A stretch of 64,000 nucleotides of DNA from Candidatus Woesearchaeota archaeon (GCA_016185945.1 JACPMR010000010.1:62001-126000), one strand, 5' to 3'; positions 36,974-45,828 are shown, counted from the stretch's first letter. Notes: generated by a model not told the origin, from the letters alone. Translations and numbers: made by a program.

Positions 36974-37852
36974 TTATAATATTTTCAAGCTCTTTAAGAT
37001 GTTCCTTAATTTTTCCTTGTTTTCCGGCTTCATCTCGCACATCGGCAATCTGTATGCTTCTTTAATCATGCCTTTCATTGCCACTGCTGCCTTAATTGGT
37101 ATAGGATTTGTTTCTATGAAGATTCCTTTAAACAATGGCAATAAGTGGTAATGCAATCTTTTTGCACTTTCTAAATCGCCGTCTAATGCGTACTTACATA
37201 ACTCATGCATCTCTTTTGGAACAATGTTGCTTGCAACGGAGATAACACCTTTGCCGCCTAAAGCCATTAAGGGCAATGTTAAATTATCATCTCCTGAAAT
37301 CACTGCAAAATTTTTGGGCAGTTCATTTATGACATCCATCATCTGTGCTACATTGCCGGATGCTTCTTTCACTCCAACAATATTTGAGTGTTCTTTTGCC
37401 AATCTTGCCAGTGTTGCTGTCTCCATGTTAACTGCTGTCCTTCCCTGAATGTTATAGATAATTATCGGCAAATCAACTGCTTTTGCAATTGCGCTGAAAT
37501 GCCTGTACAAACCTTCCTGAGTTGGCTTGTTGTAATATGGGCATACATGCAATGTTGCATTTGCTCCAATATCTGCTGCCTTTCTTGTCAATTCAATTGC
37601 ATGCTCTGTTGAATTGCTTCCAGCTCCTGCAATAACCGGAACTTTGCCATTTGCAGCATCAACAACAGTTTTTACAACTTCAACATGCTCTTCTTCATTC
37701 AATGAAGGGCTTTCTCCTGTTGTGCCGCATGGCACAATCCCGTCAATGTGATTTTTTATTTGGAATTCAACCAATCCTTTCAAGCTTTCTAAATCTAGCT
37801 CACCATTTTCTGTGAATGGCGTAACAATTGCTGTGATAGCTCCTTTAAACAT
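36974..37852 (-). CDS. dapA: 4-hydroxy-tetrahydrodipicolinate synthase
   Basis: 292 aa TIM-barrel aldolase: VPCGTTGESPSLNEEEH, YYNKPTQEGLYRHF and IIYNIQGRTAVNM with the Tyr, and GVKEASGN with the Schiff-base Lys. Condenses pyruvate and aspartate semialdehyde. The ATG at 37852 is used because GGGGGTG, within the end of dapB, is its Shine-Dalgarno; a longer reading from TTG would overrun that site. Coupled to dapB. Confidence 0.95.
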   Translation of the reverse strand: MFKGAITAIVTPFTENGELDLESLKGLVEFQIKNHIDGIVPCGTTGESPSLNEEEHVEVVKTVVDAANGKVPVIAGAGSNSTEHAIELTRKAADIGANATLHVCPYYNKPTQEGLYRHFSAIAKAVDLPIIIYNIQGRTAVNMETATLARLAKEHSNIVGVKEASGNVAQMMDVINELPKNFAVISGDDNLTLPLMALGGKGVISVASNIVPKEMHELCKYALDGDLESAKRLHYHLLPLFKGIFIETNPIPIKAAVAMKGMIKEAYRLPMCEMKPENKEKLRNILKSLKIL

Positions 37853-37853
37853 C

Positions 37854-38606
37854 TTATTCACCCCCAATTATTGATTTCATCATGTCATTAATATCATAAA
37901 ATCCTTTTTTTCCATTTATCCATTGCGCTGCCATTACTGCGCCAAGCGCAAATCCTTCCCTGTTTCTTGCAACATGCTTTAATTCAATTGTGTCTGCACT
38001 GCTGTCAAACCCAACAATATGCGTGCCTGGGATTGAGCCTGCCCTTACAGATGCAAAATGCAATTCATCTGGCTCTATTTTTCTGTCTATTTTGCCATAT
38101 TCCAGCTTGCTTTTTCTCTTTATATTTTTTATTAAAATCTCAGCAAGAGTTTTTGCTGTTCCGCTTGGGCTGTCTATTTTTTTGTTGTGATGAAGTTCAT
38201 AGCCATAAACATCATAGTCCTCTATATTGTTGATTATTTTTGCAGCATTTTCGACTATCTTGAAAAACACATTTACACCAATTGAAAAATTTGATGCATA
38301 AATTAATCCTATATTGCTTTGATTGACTATTTTTCTTGCCTCTTCCAGCTTATCGTACCATCCAGTTGTGCCAACAACAATGTTTTTCCTGAATTTTGAG
38401 ATTTTTTGTATGCTGTCTATGACTGAGTTTGGTGTCGTAAAGTCTATGCATACATCCACGTCTTGCATTGAATCTTCATTGATTTCTCTGTGAGTTGCAT
38501 CACTCGCATTTGGGTCTATAATTGAAACTACATCTATGCCTTTGGCTTTTGCAATCTTCTCAATTTCATGCCCCATTCTTCCATATCCAACAATTGCGAT
38601 GTTCAT
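37854..38606 (-). CDS. dapB: 4-hydroxy-tetrahydrodipicolinate reductase
   Basis: 250 aa: IAIVGYGRMGHEIEKIA (NAD(P) loop), CIDFTTPNSV, GTTGW, ELHHNKKIDSPSGTAKTLAE with the catalytic His/Lys motif, and VGFDSSADTIELKHVARNREGFALGAV. First gene of the minus-strand lysine operon dapB-dapA-lysA-(dapL). Confidence 0.95.
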   Translation of the reverse strand: MNIAIVGYGRMGHEIEKIAKAKGIDVVSIIDPNASDATHREINEDSMQDVDVCIDFTTPNSVIDSIQKISKFRKNIVVGTTGWYDKLEEARKIVNQSNIGLIYASNFSIGVNVFFKIVENAAKIINNIEDYDVYGYELHHNKKIDSPSGTAKTLAEILIKNIKRKSKLEYGKIDRKIEPDELHFASVRAGSIPGTHIVGFDSSADTIELKHVARNREGFALGAVMAAQWINGKKGFYDINDMMKSIIGGE

Positions 38607-38667
38607 TTTAATTATATAGCATTAAGAGTAATTTTTAACAATAAAAACTTATTGAAAAACCACCCTT

Positions 38668-38778
38668 TTACTTATCTGAAAGATCGTAAGTCAAATCTAT
38701 AGAGTCCAGAGAAAACTCTAAGTCTTTTTTGCCTTTATTCATTATTTTTCTAAGTTCCTCAATATTATCTTCTTTCAT
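38668..38778 (-). CDS. Small acidic ORF, 36 aa
   Basis: ATG at 38778, TAA at 38668; peptide MKEDNIEELRKIMNKGKK then an acidic tail ending LTYDLSDK. No family recognised and the Shine-Dalgarno is weak. It lies between the divergent dapB and the ACT-domain gene. Could be real or chance. Confidence 0.3.
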   Translation of the reverse strand: MKEDNIEELRKIMNKGKKDLEFSLDSIDLTYDLSDK

Positions 38779-38859
38779 CTTACGACAAATTAGAAAAATT
38801 TATATACTAATATATAAACATAATGTTATTATAGTAACAGTTTGATATAATTTTGTACT

Positions 38860-39516
38860 ATGGTAACGATAAGCCATATTGTAAAGAAGATTGTAAGCGA
38901 GCAGGCGTTTGTAGAGGAAGCGTTAGGCAAAGGGATAATCAGCTATGGGGGGTTAGCTGAGGAGATGCTGCCGAGAATCGAGAAAGAACTGAACAAAAAA
39001 ATAAAGCTGGCTGCTGTTGTGATGGCTTTAAGGAGGCATGCTGAAGAGATTTCCGGGCACAAAAAAAGGATAAAATCATTCGATTATGAAGGGGAGATTT
39101 TGATGAAAACGAACATATGCGATTTTTGTGTTGTCAAAACCCCAGCCTTGCTCGCAAAACTAAAAATTATCCATACACTCGTCAATTTTGAGAGGGGGGA
39201 TACGCTGAATGTTATCATAGGCAATAATGAAGTCAGCATTGTAATCAATGAGAAATACAAGGATAAGCTGGCAAAATTTCTTGCGGGAGAGAGGATTTTA
39301 AGCAAGGAATTTGGATTAGTGGCATTGACAATAATATTCACAGCAGACGATTTTTTGCATACACCGGGTGTTGTGTTTAATGTCATCAGAAAACTTGCAT
39401 GGGAGAACATAAATATTTACGAGATAGTTTCAACAATGACTGAAATAACTTTTATTATGAACAAGAAGGATTCTATGAAGGCGTATGAAGTGCTGCAGGA
39501 ATTAATAAGTGGTTAA
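38860..39516 (+). CDS. ACT-domain regulatory protein
   Basis: 218 aa. The N-terminal ~70 residues look helical and DNA-binding-like (ISYGGLAEEMLPRIEKEL, VVMALRRHAEEISGH). The C-terminus (WENINIYEIVSTMTEITFIMNKKDSMKAYEVLQELI) is an aspartokinase-type ACT domain. This suggests an amino-acid-sensing regulator. It is divergent from the lysine operon, so lysine control is a plausible but unproven role. Confidence 0.75.
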   Translation: MVTISHIVKKIVSEQAFVEEALGKGIISYGGLAEEMLPRIEKELNKKIKLAAVVMALRRHAEEISGHKKRIKSFDYEGEILMKTNICDFCVVKTPALLAKLKIIHTLVNFERGDTLNVIIGNNEVSIVINEKYKDKLAKFLAGERILSKEFGLVALTIIFTADDFLHTPGVVFNVIRKLAWENINIYEIVSTMTEITFIMNKKDSMKAYEVLQELISG

Positions 39517-39521
39517 CAAAT

Positions 39522-40106
39522 TTATATATGAAACCTTTGTAAAAATTTGGTACAAATATCACAGAACATATAACCTCTTCCATCAATAATTGCTCTCACA
39601 TACCCAATTTCTCCAAATCTTTTAAAATCTCCTTTAGTCATAGGGCAATGTCTACCATCTTTTGAACTTTGGTAAGTATAATGATGCGTTAAACCAAAAT
39701 TATGCCCAACTTCATGCAAAGATTCCTTAGCTATTCTTGATAAGTATAAATTATAACTCTCTTCTAAAGTAAAATCTTGCGGGCATAATCTTTTCGTAGA
39801 GACCACCGCTACATTTGTTTGAGTATTTTTGCCTCCAAATATATAGCCCTCAGGAGCATCTGCTAAAGTTAGATCAGCATCAGTTATTCCAAGAACGTGC
39901 TGCCCTCCAAATTCGTCATTCAAAATTTGTGTAAGCAATAAAGCATCTATTTGGTCAATAGGAGGAATATTGTAATGAGTTAAATTACATTTCCTGATTA
40001 AACCCCGAAATGCTCTCAATATAATTTCCTGAACTTCATTGAGACTGCCAATACTAATATGATGTCCTATTCTGACTATTTTTAGCTCTTCAAGATTGGT
40101 AGACAT
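39522..40106 (-). CDS. amzA: Archaemetzincin
   Basis: 194 aa zinc metalloprotease: HEVGHNFGLTH (residues 131-141) is the metzincin zinc motif, followed by the family-specific HCPM and YMFCDICTK cysteines that bind a second zinc. Archaemetzincins are aminopeptidase-like; physiological targets are unknown. Single gene, convergent with the ACT gene. Confidence 0.95.
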   Translation of the reverse strand: MSTNLEELKIVRIGHHISIGSLNEVQEIILRAFRGLIRKCNLTHYNIPPIDQIDALLLTQILNDEFGGQHVLGITDADLTLADAPEGYIFGGKNTQTNVAVVSTKRLCPQDFTLEESYNLYLSRIAKESLHEVGHNFGLTHHYTYQSSKDGRHCPMTKGDFKRFGEIGYVRAIIDGRGYMFCDICTKFLQRFHI

Positions 40107-40171
40107 TTGTCATTTCAATTTTATCAATTTATATAATTTTATGATACAAAATCCAATTAATAACAAATATA

Positions 40172-40290
40172 TGGGCCCAAGGGGATTTCAATTCAAGAGA
40201 CCAAAGCATCGGCTTATGTCTTCCCCTGACCCCAAGATCGCTCCAAATGCCTAAGAGTCTTGTGCTCTAAGCAGGCTGAGCTATGGGCCC
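40172..40290 (-). tRNA. tRNA-Lys(CTT) with two insertions
   Basis: Acceptor GGGCCCA/TGGGCCC with A73, D-stem GCTC/GAGC, anticodon stem CAAGA/TCTTG. The loop CTCTTA|A (anticodon CTT) is split at the canonical 37/38 site by a 13-nt intron (GGCATTTGGAGCG). The T-stem AGGGG/CCCCT encloses 38 nt rather than 7. Removing the first 31 gives TTGAAAT, with G at position 56; the D-loop has GC where GG is normal (C19). So the conserved 19-56 pair seems reversed. T-arm boundaries are uncertain. Confidence 0.8.
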
Positions 40291-40329
40291 AATAAAAGCT
40301 GTAGAAAAAGCAGCAATTTAAAAAACTAA

Positions 40330-40674
40330 CTACACCATTTTCAGTTTCCCTGTTATCTTGTCAATCTTCTCTTCCAAGTCAGGCCCTATTCCCAAGCAAG
40401 TTATGGTGCCTGGTTCCAAAACCGTATGTCCTGCATCAACAATTAATGCTGTCTTCAATCCAGAATCTTCTGCCATCTCTTTGTATTTTAATAATTCTTT
40501 CTTGTCCATTACTTTCAGAATTACTTTTTTCCCGCCTTCCTTTTTCCACAAATCAACTATTCTTTTGTCTGATTTTAGTGTAGCATCCACAGAAGCATGG
40601 CTCGATTGCGCTGCAAGCTTTCCTTTCGGCAGCTTTAAATCCTCTCTGACTAAAATAACTTGTTTGTATGGCAT
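40330..40674 (-). CDS. pth2: Peptidyl-tRNA hydrolase 2
   Basis: 114 aa: KQVILVREDLKLPKGKLAAQ, SSHASVDATLK, and TALIVDAGHTVLEPGTITCLGIGP, the standard Pth2 signature. It frees peptidyl-tRNAs that drop off ribosomes. The ATG at MPYKQ (40674) is used; a longer in-frame reading adds 15 Lys/His-rich residues without homology. A repeat region begins 42 bp upstream. Confidence 0.95.
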   Translation of the reverse strand: MPYKQVILVREDLKLPKGKLAAQSSHASVDATLKSDKRIVDLWKKEGGKKVILKVMDKKELLKYKEMAEDSGLKTALIVDAGHTVLEPGTITCLGIGPDLEEKIDKITGKLKMV

Positions 40675-40715
40675 TTTTAAATGATGTTTTATTTTTTTGT
40701 GTTTAATTAAAAAAT

Positions 40716-40840
40716 TCAATCTGCCTTCGGCAAATTCTACTCTCGCAGGGCATTAACCCTGCTCGCTATACATTATAATACACATCAAAAGCTGGTTTCC
40801 TTTATCACTTATGAAATCCAAAGGACGCTCTCGTGTTTGT
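40716..40840 (+). repeat. Repeat segment with module B hairpin, copy 4
   Basis: Begins TTCAATCTGCCTTCGGCA (GCC-TTC-GGC hairpin, shared with 48580), then GCAGGGcattaaCCCTGC, then CCTTT-ATCAC...CC-AAAGG followed by ACGCTCTCGT at 40799-40834. The 342-bp gap to 41018 holds nothing else except promoter-like AT-rich sequence. Confidence 0.7.
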
Positions 40841-41017
40841 TTAATTTTTTGATTATTTTATTGTAATTGTTTTTTATTATTGTTCTAAAATTGTCTTATA
40901 TTTATATTAAATATCAATTTTATCCTTTATTTTTAATACTTTTCCATATAGTCAATGCCTGTAATCACTATTGCTTACTAAACAATCTTTTTATATTTTA
41001 AGAGTTTCTAAAGCAGT

Positions 41018-41125
41018 ATGGAAAGGTTATTCAAGGAAAAAGGTTCTTATTTTGAAGGTTCTGATAAGAAATACCCTGAAATAGAGCTGCCAAAGTGGAT
41101 GCAACAGCTTGAGGAAGAAGATTGA
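41018..41125 (+). CDS. Small ORF, 35 aa
   Basis: ATG at 41018, preceded by TTTTTATATTTTAAG about 27 nt upstream, so leaderless expression is plausible. Peptide MERLFKEKGSYFEGSDKKYP, then ELPKWMQQLEEED. It ends next to the convergent peptidase gene. No family recognised. Confidence 0.4.
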   Translation: MERLFKEKGSYFEGSDKKYPEIELPKWMQQLEEED

Positions 41126-42196
41126 TTATATCTTAAGTTTCTCATCGTCCAAATATATAGTGGGGTTCTTGAAAACCTGGTCAAGATGGATTATTGCATA
41201 GATGTTGCCGCCAAACCAGTAGTTTGAGCCGATGCCAATATGCGCTGTTCCAAGAGTTTTGTCGTCAACAATCATGGCTCCGATTATGGAAGCTTTCGGG
41301 TTCAAGCCGATCCCAAGCTCGCAAATCCTTCTTACGTTGCCGGGGTTTTTTGCAACAGAAGCTGCCCATTTCAAGGCGTTTTCAAGCTGCTTTGCCTCTT
41401 CCCCGCCTTTTATTTCTGTAATCACCCCATCTTTTATTGTCAATTCGATTGGTTTCTTGATAAGTATGGTATGCTCATGCGTTCTTGAGCTGCCGTCAAT
41501 CACAACCTTGCCTTCTATTCTTTTGCCGTTTGGAGTGGCATAAACCTCGCCTGCAGGCAGATTTCCTCCTTTTCCAGGCATTGTGTAGTTGCCGTCTGCT
41601 GCAATTGCATTGATTCCGGATTTGTCATAGTACAAATCAGTTCCTGCTGGAGTGGTTATATGGATTTCCTTTGCTTTCTCAAGCTTTTGTCTTATTTGTT
41701 CATGCTGTGTTTGTAATGGCTTGTAATTGACGTCGATTGCTTTCAGGATTAAATCAATGTTGCTCGTTGCCAAATCACCGAGACTCATGGCAGAAATAAA
41801 ACGATGCTGCTTTTTTGCAACCCATTTCCTGAAGCTTTTTCCCAATTGCTGTATATTGCCGAGCTTGTCAGACATGTTCAAAATGATTATGTTGCCTGAA
41901 GGAAGCTGCGACAATGCATTGACTACATCCTCGTCAGATATATCGCCTCTTGACTTGGCATTCTGCAATAGAAGCTTTGCGTCTAATTTTAATTGCTCTG
42001 CTGCAAGATAATAAGCGCCTGACATGACAGCAGCGACATTCCTGTTCTCGTAGCCGACATCCCCCACTATAAGCACTTTCTCATCCTTAACTGCCAAGCA
42101 TGGGGTAAAGATTTTTTTCAGGGAAAGCGATAAATTGTAAGCCAAGTCATAAAGATGATGCTCTTTAAGCCATTTCAGAGATTCTAGTGTTTCCAT
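41126..42196 (-). CDS. M29-like aminopeptidase
   Basis: 356 aa. GNLPAGEVYATPN, ICELGIGLNPKA, GTAHIGIGSNYWFGGN and a C-terminal HLDQVFKNPTIYLDD match the metal-binding C-terminal half of thermophilic M29 aminopeptidases and relatives. The N-terminal half is divergent. Likely cytosolic peptide turnover; the related dioxygenase branch of the fold is an alternative. Confidence 0.8.
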   Translation of the reverse strand: METLESLKWLKEHHLYDLAYNLSLSLKKIFTPCLAVKDEKVLIVGDVGYENRNVAAVMSGAYYLAAEQLKLDAKLLLQNAKSRGDISDEDVVNALSQLPSGNIIILNMSDKLGNIQQLGKSFRKWVAKKQHRFISAMSLGDLATSNIDLILKAIDVNYKPLQTQHEQIRQKLEKAKEIHITTPAGTDLYYDKSGINAIAADGNYTMPGKGGNLPAGEVYATPNGKRIEGKVVIDGSSRTHEHTILIKKPIELTIKDGVITEIKGGEEAKQLENALKWAASVAKNPGNVRRICELGIGLNPKASIIGAMIVDDKTLGTAHIGIGSNYWFGGNIYAIIHLDQVFKNPTIYLDDEKLKI

Positions 42197-42287
42197 TGGA
42201 TTTTAGAGATGAAAGATGATTTTTAAAGGTTGCGATAAGTTTGATTTAATTAGAAATTTATTTATATACTAAAAAAATAAAACATTT

Positions 42288-43136
42288 ATGCAAATCTGGC
42301 TTAAAGTTTTGATTTTCATTGCATTATGGTTTATTTTATTTTCTCTATGGACTTTCTATATGTCGATACACCCTCAACAGATTATAACTGATTTGCTTCC
42401 TTCTGATTTAGGATTGAAGTATGAAGAATCAACTTTCAAAAGCACTGATGGAATCAAGCTAAATGGGTGGTTTATACCCAATAACAAAACAAAAGCAACA
42501 ATCATTATAATGCATGGCTATCCTGCTGACAAGGCAAATCTTCTAGGGATTGCGGAGTTTCTGGCAAAGGAATTTAACGTGTTTTTGTTTGATTTCAGGA
42601 GTTTTGGCAAGAGCGAAGGCAAATACACGACAGCAGGCTATCTTGAAAAAAATGATTTGAGCGGAGCAATTGAATATTTGGAGAAGGAGAAAAAGATTAC
42701 TAAAGTCGGGCTTTATGGGTTTTCTTTGGGAGGAGCAGTTGCTCTTATGACTAATCACAAGAATGTGAAAGCAATAGTGACTGACAGCGCATATGCAAAG
42801 CTAAGCAATATGGTTGAGCATATGTACAAAATATTTTTTATCTTTAAGTACCCTTTAGTTTATTTGACAAAATTTTATGGACTTTTGTTTTTAAAAATAA
42901 ATATTGATGATGCAAGTCCAGTTGACAATATAAAAGATATCAAAGTGCCGATATTACTGATACATGCAGAGAAAGATTCTCAGATACCTGTTGGTGAAGC
43001 TTATTTGTTGCATGATGCAAACAAAAAGGCAGAATTATGGATTGTGAAGAATGCGGATCATGGGATGGCACATTCTATTAATCCGGAAGAATATGAGAAG
43101 AAGGTAATTGGGTTTTTAGAAGATAATTTGAATTAG
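42288..43136 (+). CDS. Membrane-anchored alpha/beta hydrolase
   Basis: 282 aa. One N-terminal membrane helix (VLIFIALWFILFSLWTFYM), then an alpha/beta hydrolase: MHGYPADKANLLG (oxyanion), LYGFSLGGAVAL with the nucleophile Ser, ILLIHAEKDSQIP with Asp, and DHGMAHS with His. BAAT/YqkD-like esterase family. The catalytic domain would face outside if the anchor is signal-type. A TTTATATACTAAA box lies just upstream. Confidence 0.85.
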   Translation: MQIWLKVLIFIALWFILFSLWTFYMSIHPQQIITDLLPSDLGLKYEESTFKSTDGIKLNGWFIPNNKTKATIIIMHGYPADKANLLGIAEFLAKEFNVFLFDFRSFGKSEGKYTTAGYLEKNDLSGAIEYLEKEKKITKVGLYGFSLGGAVALMTNHKNVKAIVTDSAYAKLSNMVEHMYKIFFIFKYPLVYLTKFYGLLFLKINIDDASPVDNIKDIKVPILLIHAEKDSQIPVGEAYLLHDANKKAELWIVKNADHGMAHSINPEEYEKKVIGFLEDNLN

Positions 43137-43230
43137 ATTGGATACTATTTTAGAGTGGTTAAAATAGAAAGATATAAAAATGGATTGATTTAATCAATAA
43201 GATTTGTGTTGTATTAAGATGGTGGTTTAA

Positions 43231-43683
43231 ATCTCAAGCAATCATTATATTGATAAACAGAAATTATTAGGGCTGCTAGAAGAAGCTAGAACTTTTGCAG
43301 CTTTATATGAATCTGAAAATAGAAGGAATCCTAAACATAGATTTGAATGGAGAAGTATAGATGAAATTGCTTTAAGATTGTTGGAAAGGCATGAGGGTAT
43401 AATCGCTATAGGTGTTAAGTTGCATGGAACAGATGTGAAATTAGTAGCAAGAAAAGGTTATTTTGGATATGACGGATTGGTATTTGCAGATGTTCCAACA
43501 GTAGAGTATCTACTCAAGGGATTTGGGCATAGTACAACAATCTCAAGATTTGTAGCTTCCGTATCTAATATTTTAGATAGGAGGTACCTTGATGGCAATG
43601 ATGAGCTAAAACAAATAATGATGGATAATGTAAGAGCCTATACTGCTAGAACGAGGAGAGAAATAGGACCTTACTTACATTAA
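43231..43683 (+). CDS. Hypothetical protein with unclear start (ATC or TTG)
   Basis: The frame is open from 43231. No ATG or GTG start lies upstream of 43378 in frame, except ATG GTG GTT at 43219, which is cut by TAA. GGTGGTTTAA before ATC at 43231 has the look of a Shine-Dalgarno, so either ATC is used, the start codon has mutated, or translation starts at TTG 43378 giving 101 aa. The extra N-terminal part (KLLGLLEEARTFAALYES) reads as protein. The rest (GVKLHGTDVKLVARKGYFGY...) matches no family that I know. Confidence 0.5.
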   Translation: MSSNHYIDKQKLLGLLEEARTFAALYESENRRNPKHRFEWRSIDEIALRLLERHEGIIAIGVKLHGTDVKLVARKGYFGYDGLVFADVPTVEYLLKGFGHSTTISRFVASVSNILDRRYLDGNDELKQIMMDNVRAYTARTRREIGPYLH

Positions 43684-43725
43684 CTAATATTAATTTATTT
43701 AAACCTGTCCTAATTTTATTCTTTC

Positions 43726-43998
43726 ATGACACGCCGCCAGCAAATCATAGAAATCCTGCAGCAAAACAAGCAGACAGCGCAGCAATTGGCAAATTATTTC
43801 CAGACAGACTTAAGCGAGATTCTGGAGGATTTGCAGCATATTGAGAAATCAATTAAACCAAAAAAACTCAAAATAACTCCAGCTTATTGCAGGAAATGTA
43901 ATTTTATGTTCAAGGAAAGAAGCAAAGCCAGCAAGCCAAGCAAATGCCCTCGATGCAAAAGCGAGTGGATAGAAGCGCAGATGTTTTGGATTGAATAA
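43726..43998 (+). CDS. HTH plus zinc-ribbon regulator
   Basis: 90 aa: an N-terminal winged-helix-like part (RRQQIIEILQQNKQTAQQLANYF, DLSEILEDLQHIEKSI) and a C-terminal zinc ribbon with CRKCNFMF and CPRCKSEWIE. This pairing is a common archaeal family of predicted transcription regulators. Single gene; targets unknown. Confidence 0.85.
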   Translation: MTRRQQIIEILQQNKQTAQQLANYFQTDLSEILEDLQHIEKSIKPKKLKITPAYCRKCNFMFKERSKASKPSKCPRCKSEWIEAQMFWIE

Positions 43999-44023
43999 GT
44001 TTAAAATCTATAAAATATAAAAT

Positions 44024-44222
44024 TTTCAATCCGCCTGCGGCGCAGTGGCATGCGAGAGCTCGCTCTCGCTCGCTCAGCTACCTGCGCGTCGGCATTCAGA
44101 TGTTAAGGTTGCATTCCTTTGTGCTCCCCCTCCGCGCCTATTTATAATTGCAGTCAGGCGAACTTTCCTGAGCTGGGCTCCCACATCCTGCATGCAGATG
44201 CTGGGAAGCGACATTGATTGAA
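44024..44222 (+). repeat. R1 structured repeat, copy e
   Basis: TTTCAATCCG...GATTGAAT ends. The first hairpin region is CCGC-ct-GCGG followed by GCGAGAG-ctcg-CTCTCGC. The 3' module apical stem CATC-TGCA/TGCA-GATG is closed by CCCA/TGGG. It fills most of the gap to the HAD gene. Confidence 0.85.
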
Positions 44223-44322
44223 TTATTTTTTATTTGTTGTTATTTTATTGATTTTTATTATCTTTATACTTTCAAATTTATTTCAACAACCTTTAAATAA
44301 CCAATTTACCCTCTCTCCCCCT

Positions 44323-44988
44323 ATGATAAAATCAGCAATCTTTGATTTAGACAATACATTGATTGATTTCATGACAATGAAGAAGCATAGCTGTGAAGCT
44401 GCGATTTCTGCGATGATTGGTGCTGGGCTGAATGTTAAGAAAGAAAAGGCAATGAAGGAGTTGTTTGCGCTCTATGACAAGTATGGACTTGAGGAAAAAA
44501 CAATTTTCCAGAAATTTCTCAAAAAGGTTGCAAAAAAGGTTGATTACGAAGTACTGGCAAGCGGTATTGTGGCTTACAGAAGAGTGAGAGCTGGCTTTCT
44601 TGAGCCGTATCCTCATGTTTCAGAAGTGCTTTTTGAGCTGAAAAGAAGAGGCATAAAGCTTGCAATTGTGTCTGATGCTCCAAGATTGAAAGCATGGATA
44701 AGGCTAGTTTCAATGAAGATAAACCATCTTTTTGATGTTGTTGTTACTTTTGACGATACTAAGGAGATGAAGCCAAGCACAAAGCCATTTCTGGTTGCCT
44801 TCAAGAAGCTTAAATTAAAGCCGCAGCAATGCCTCATGGTTGGCGACAGGCCAGAAAGGGACATCAAAGGGGCAAAAAAGCTTGGCATGGTTACTTGCTT
44901 TGCAAAGTACGGCAATCCTGGCGCAGGAAGCTCTGAAGCGAATTACGAGATAGATGATATCAAGGAGTTGCTGGAGATTGTGGAGTGA
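44323..44988 (+). CDS. HAD-superfamily hydrolase
   Basis: 221 aa: SAIFDLDNTLIDF (nucleophile Asp, motif I), LAIVSDAPR (motif II), TFDDTKEMKPSTKPF with the Lys, and CLMVGDRPERDIKGAKKLGM (motifs III/IV). Phosphatase of the YjjG/GPH type. The ATG at 44323 is used: a CTTTAAATAA box at 44291 is centred ~27 nt before it. A longer reading would take in the R1 repeat and a spurious hydrophobic stretch. Confidence 0.88.
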   Translation: MIKSAIFDLDNTLIDFMTMKKHSCEAAISAMIGAGLNVKKEKAMKELFALYDKYGLEEKTIFQKFLKKVAKKVDYEVLASGIVAYRRVRAGFLEPYPHVSEVLFELKRRGIKLAIVSDAPRLKAWIRLVSMKINHLFDVVVTFDDTKEMKPSTKPFLVAFKKLKLKPQQCLMVGDRPERDIKGAKKLGMVTCFAKYGNPGAGSSEANYEIDDIKELLEIVE

Positions 44989-44991
44989 TTT

Positions 44992-45357
44992 CTAATCATT
45001 GATTTGCCCATAAACCCATAAGCGCTTAATAAGCCAATTATACATTTCATTAGTTAATATTCCTTGCTTTGCAGCTAAATTGAGCGCTCTTACGTTTCTG
45101 TTTAATATTCTTACAATAACAGCATTTTGCTCTGTTATGGCGTATTCTTGTTTAATATCAGCGTAAAGTTCAGGGGTGCTTTTTCTTGCTTCCAATAACT
45201 TGTCTCTTCTTTCTTCATATGTACACCTAGGACTATTACATAAATGCTCCACAACAGCATCCAAGCCATCTGTTTTATAGATAATATCTAACGCAAGTAG
45301 TTCATTATACCAGTCTCTTGCAATTCTAGCACCTAATGGTTGGGGTTGAAATGACAT
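44992..45357 (-). CDS. Hypothetical 121-aa helical protein
   Basis: Soluble, helical, with one Cys pair (HLCNSPRCTYEERRDK). No family recognised. It is convergent with the HAD gene, three bases apart. The upstream 250 bp to 45610 hold promoter-like AT sequence only. Confidence 0.6.
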   Translation of the reverse strand: MSFQPQPLGARIARDWYNELLALDIIYKTDGLDAVVEHLCNSPRCTYEERRDKLLEARKSTPELYADIKQEYAITEQNAVIVRILNRNVRALNLAAKQGILTNEMYNWLIKRLWVYGQIND

Positions 45358-45609
45358 AGATTACCCTACAATTAAACTGGTTTATAAATCTTTCTATTTT
45401 TTACTACTAATAAGTTATTAATTTATTATAAACAAAAAGAGCTTTCGTGTCATTAATTATGGAGTGATTTTAAACCCCAAAGTAACAAATCACCTATCAA
45501 ATTTTCTAATTTACCTATGAAAAATCCAAATGTTTATATATAACTTGATATACAGCTTATTCATAGGTTTAAAATCCTAGATTATTTTAAAATTTTGAGG
45601 TGAATTTGA

Positions 45610-45759
45610 ATGGCAAGAGGAAGGTGCATGAAGTGCAGGAAAGAAGTCGAGATCAAAGATGGCAAGGAAGTCACTATGAAGAATGGCATGAAGGCAATGA
45701 AGGGAGTGTGCGGCGCATGCGGCACAAAGGTTTTCAGGATTCTCGGAAAGGCTAAATAA
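45610..45759 (+). CDS. Small zinc-ribbon protein (DUF5679-like), 49 aa
   Basis: MARGRCMKCRKEVEIKDG, then GVCGACGTKVFRILG: two CxxC knuckles, matching a widespread archaeal small protein family of unknown role. GAGGTGA lies seven bases before the ATG, and a TTTATATATAA box lies near 45533. Probably highly expressed; function unknown. Confidence 0.85.
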   Translation: MARGRCMKCRKEVEIKDGKEVTMKNGMKAMKGVCGACGTKVFRILGKAK

Positions 45760-45828
45760 GCCTTTTTTCTTTTTTATATATACCTTGATGTAAGTTCTAT
45801 AAATAATATAAAGTTTATATAGGCAACA

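Noticed and set aside
44218-44322. N-terminal membrane extension of the HAD protein
   Set aside because: It overlaps the end of R1 copy e, and the TATA box position supports the start at 44323.
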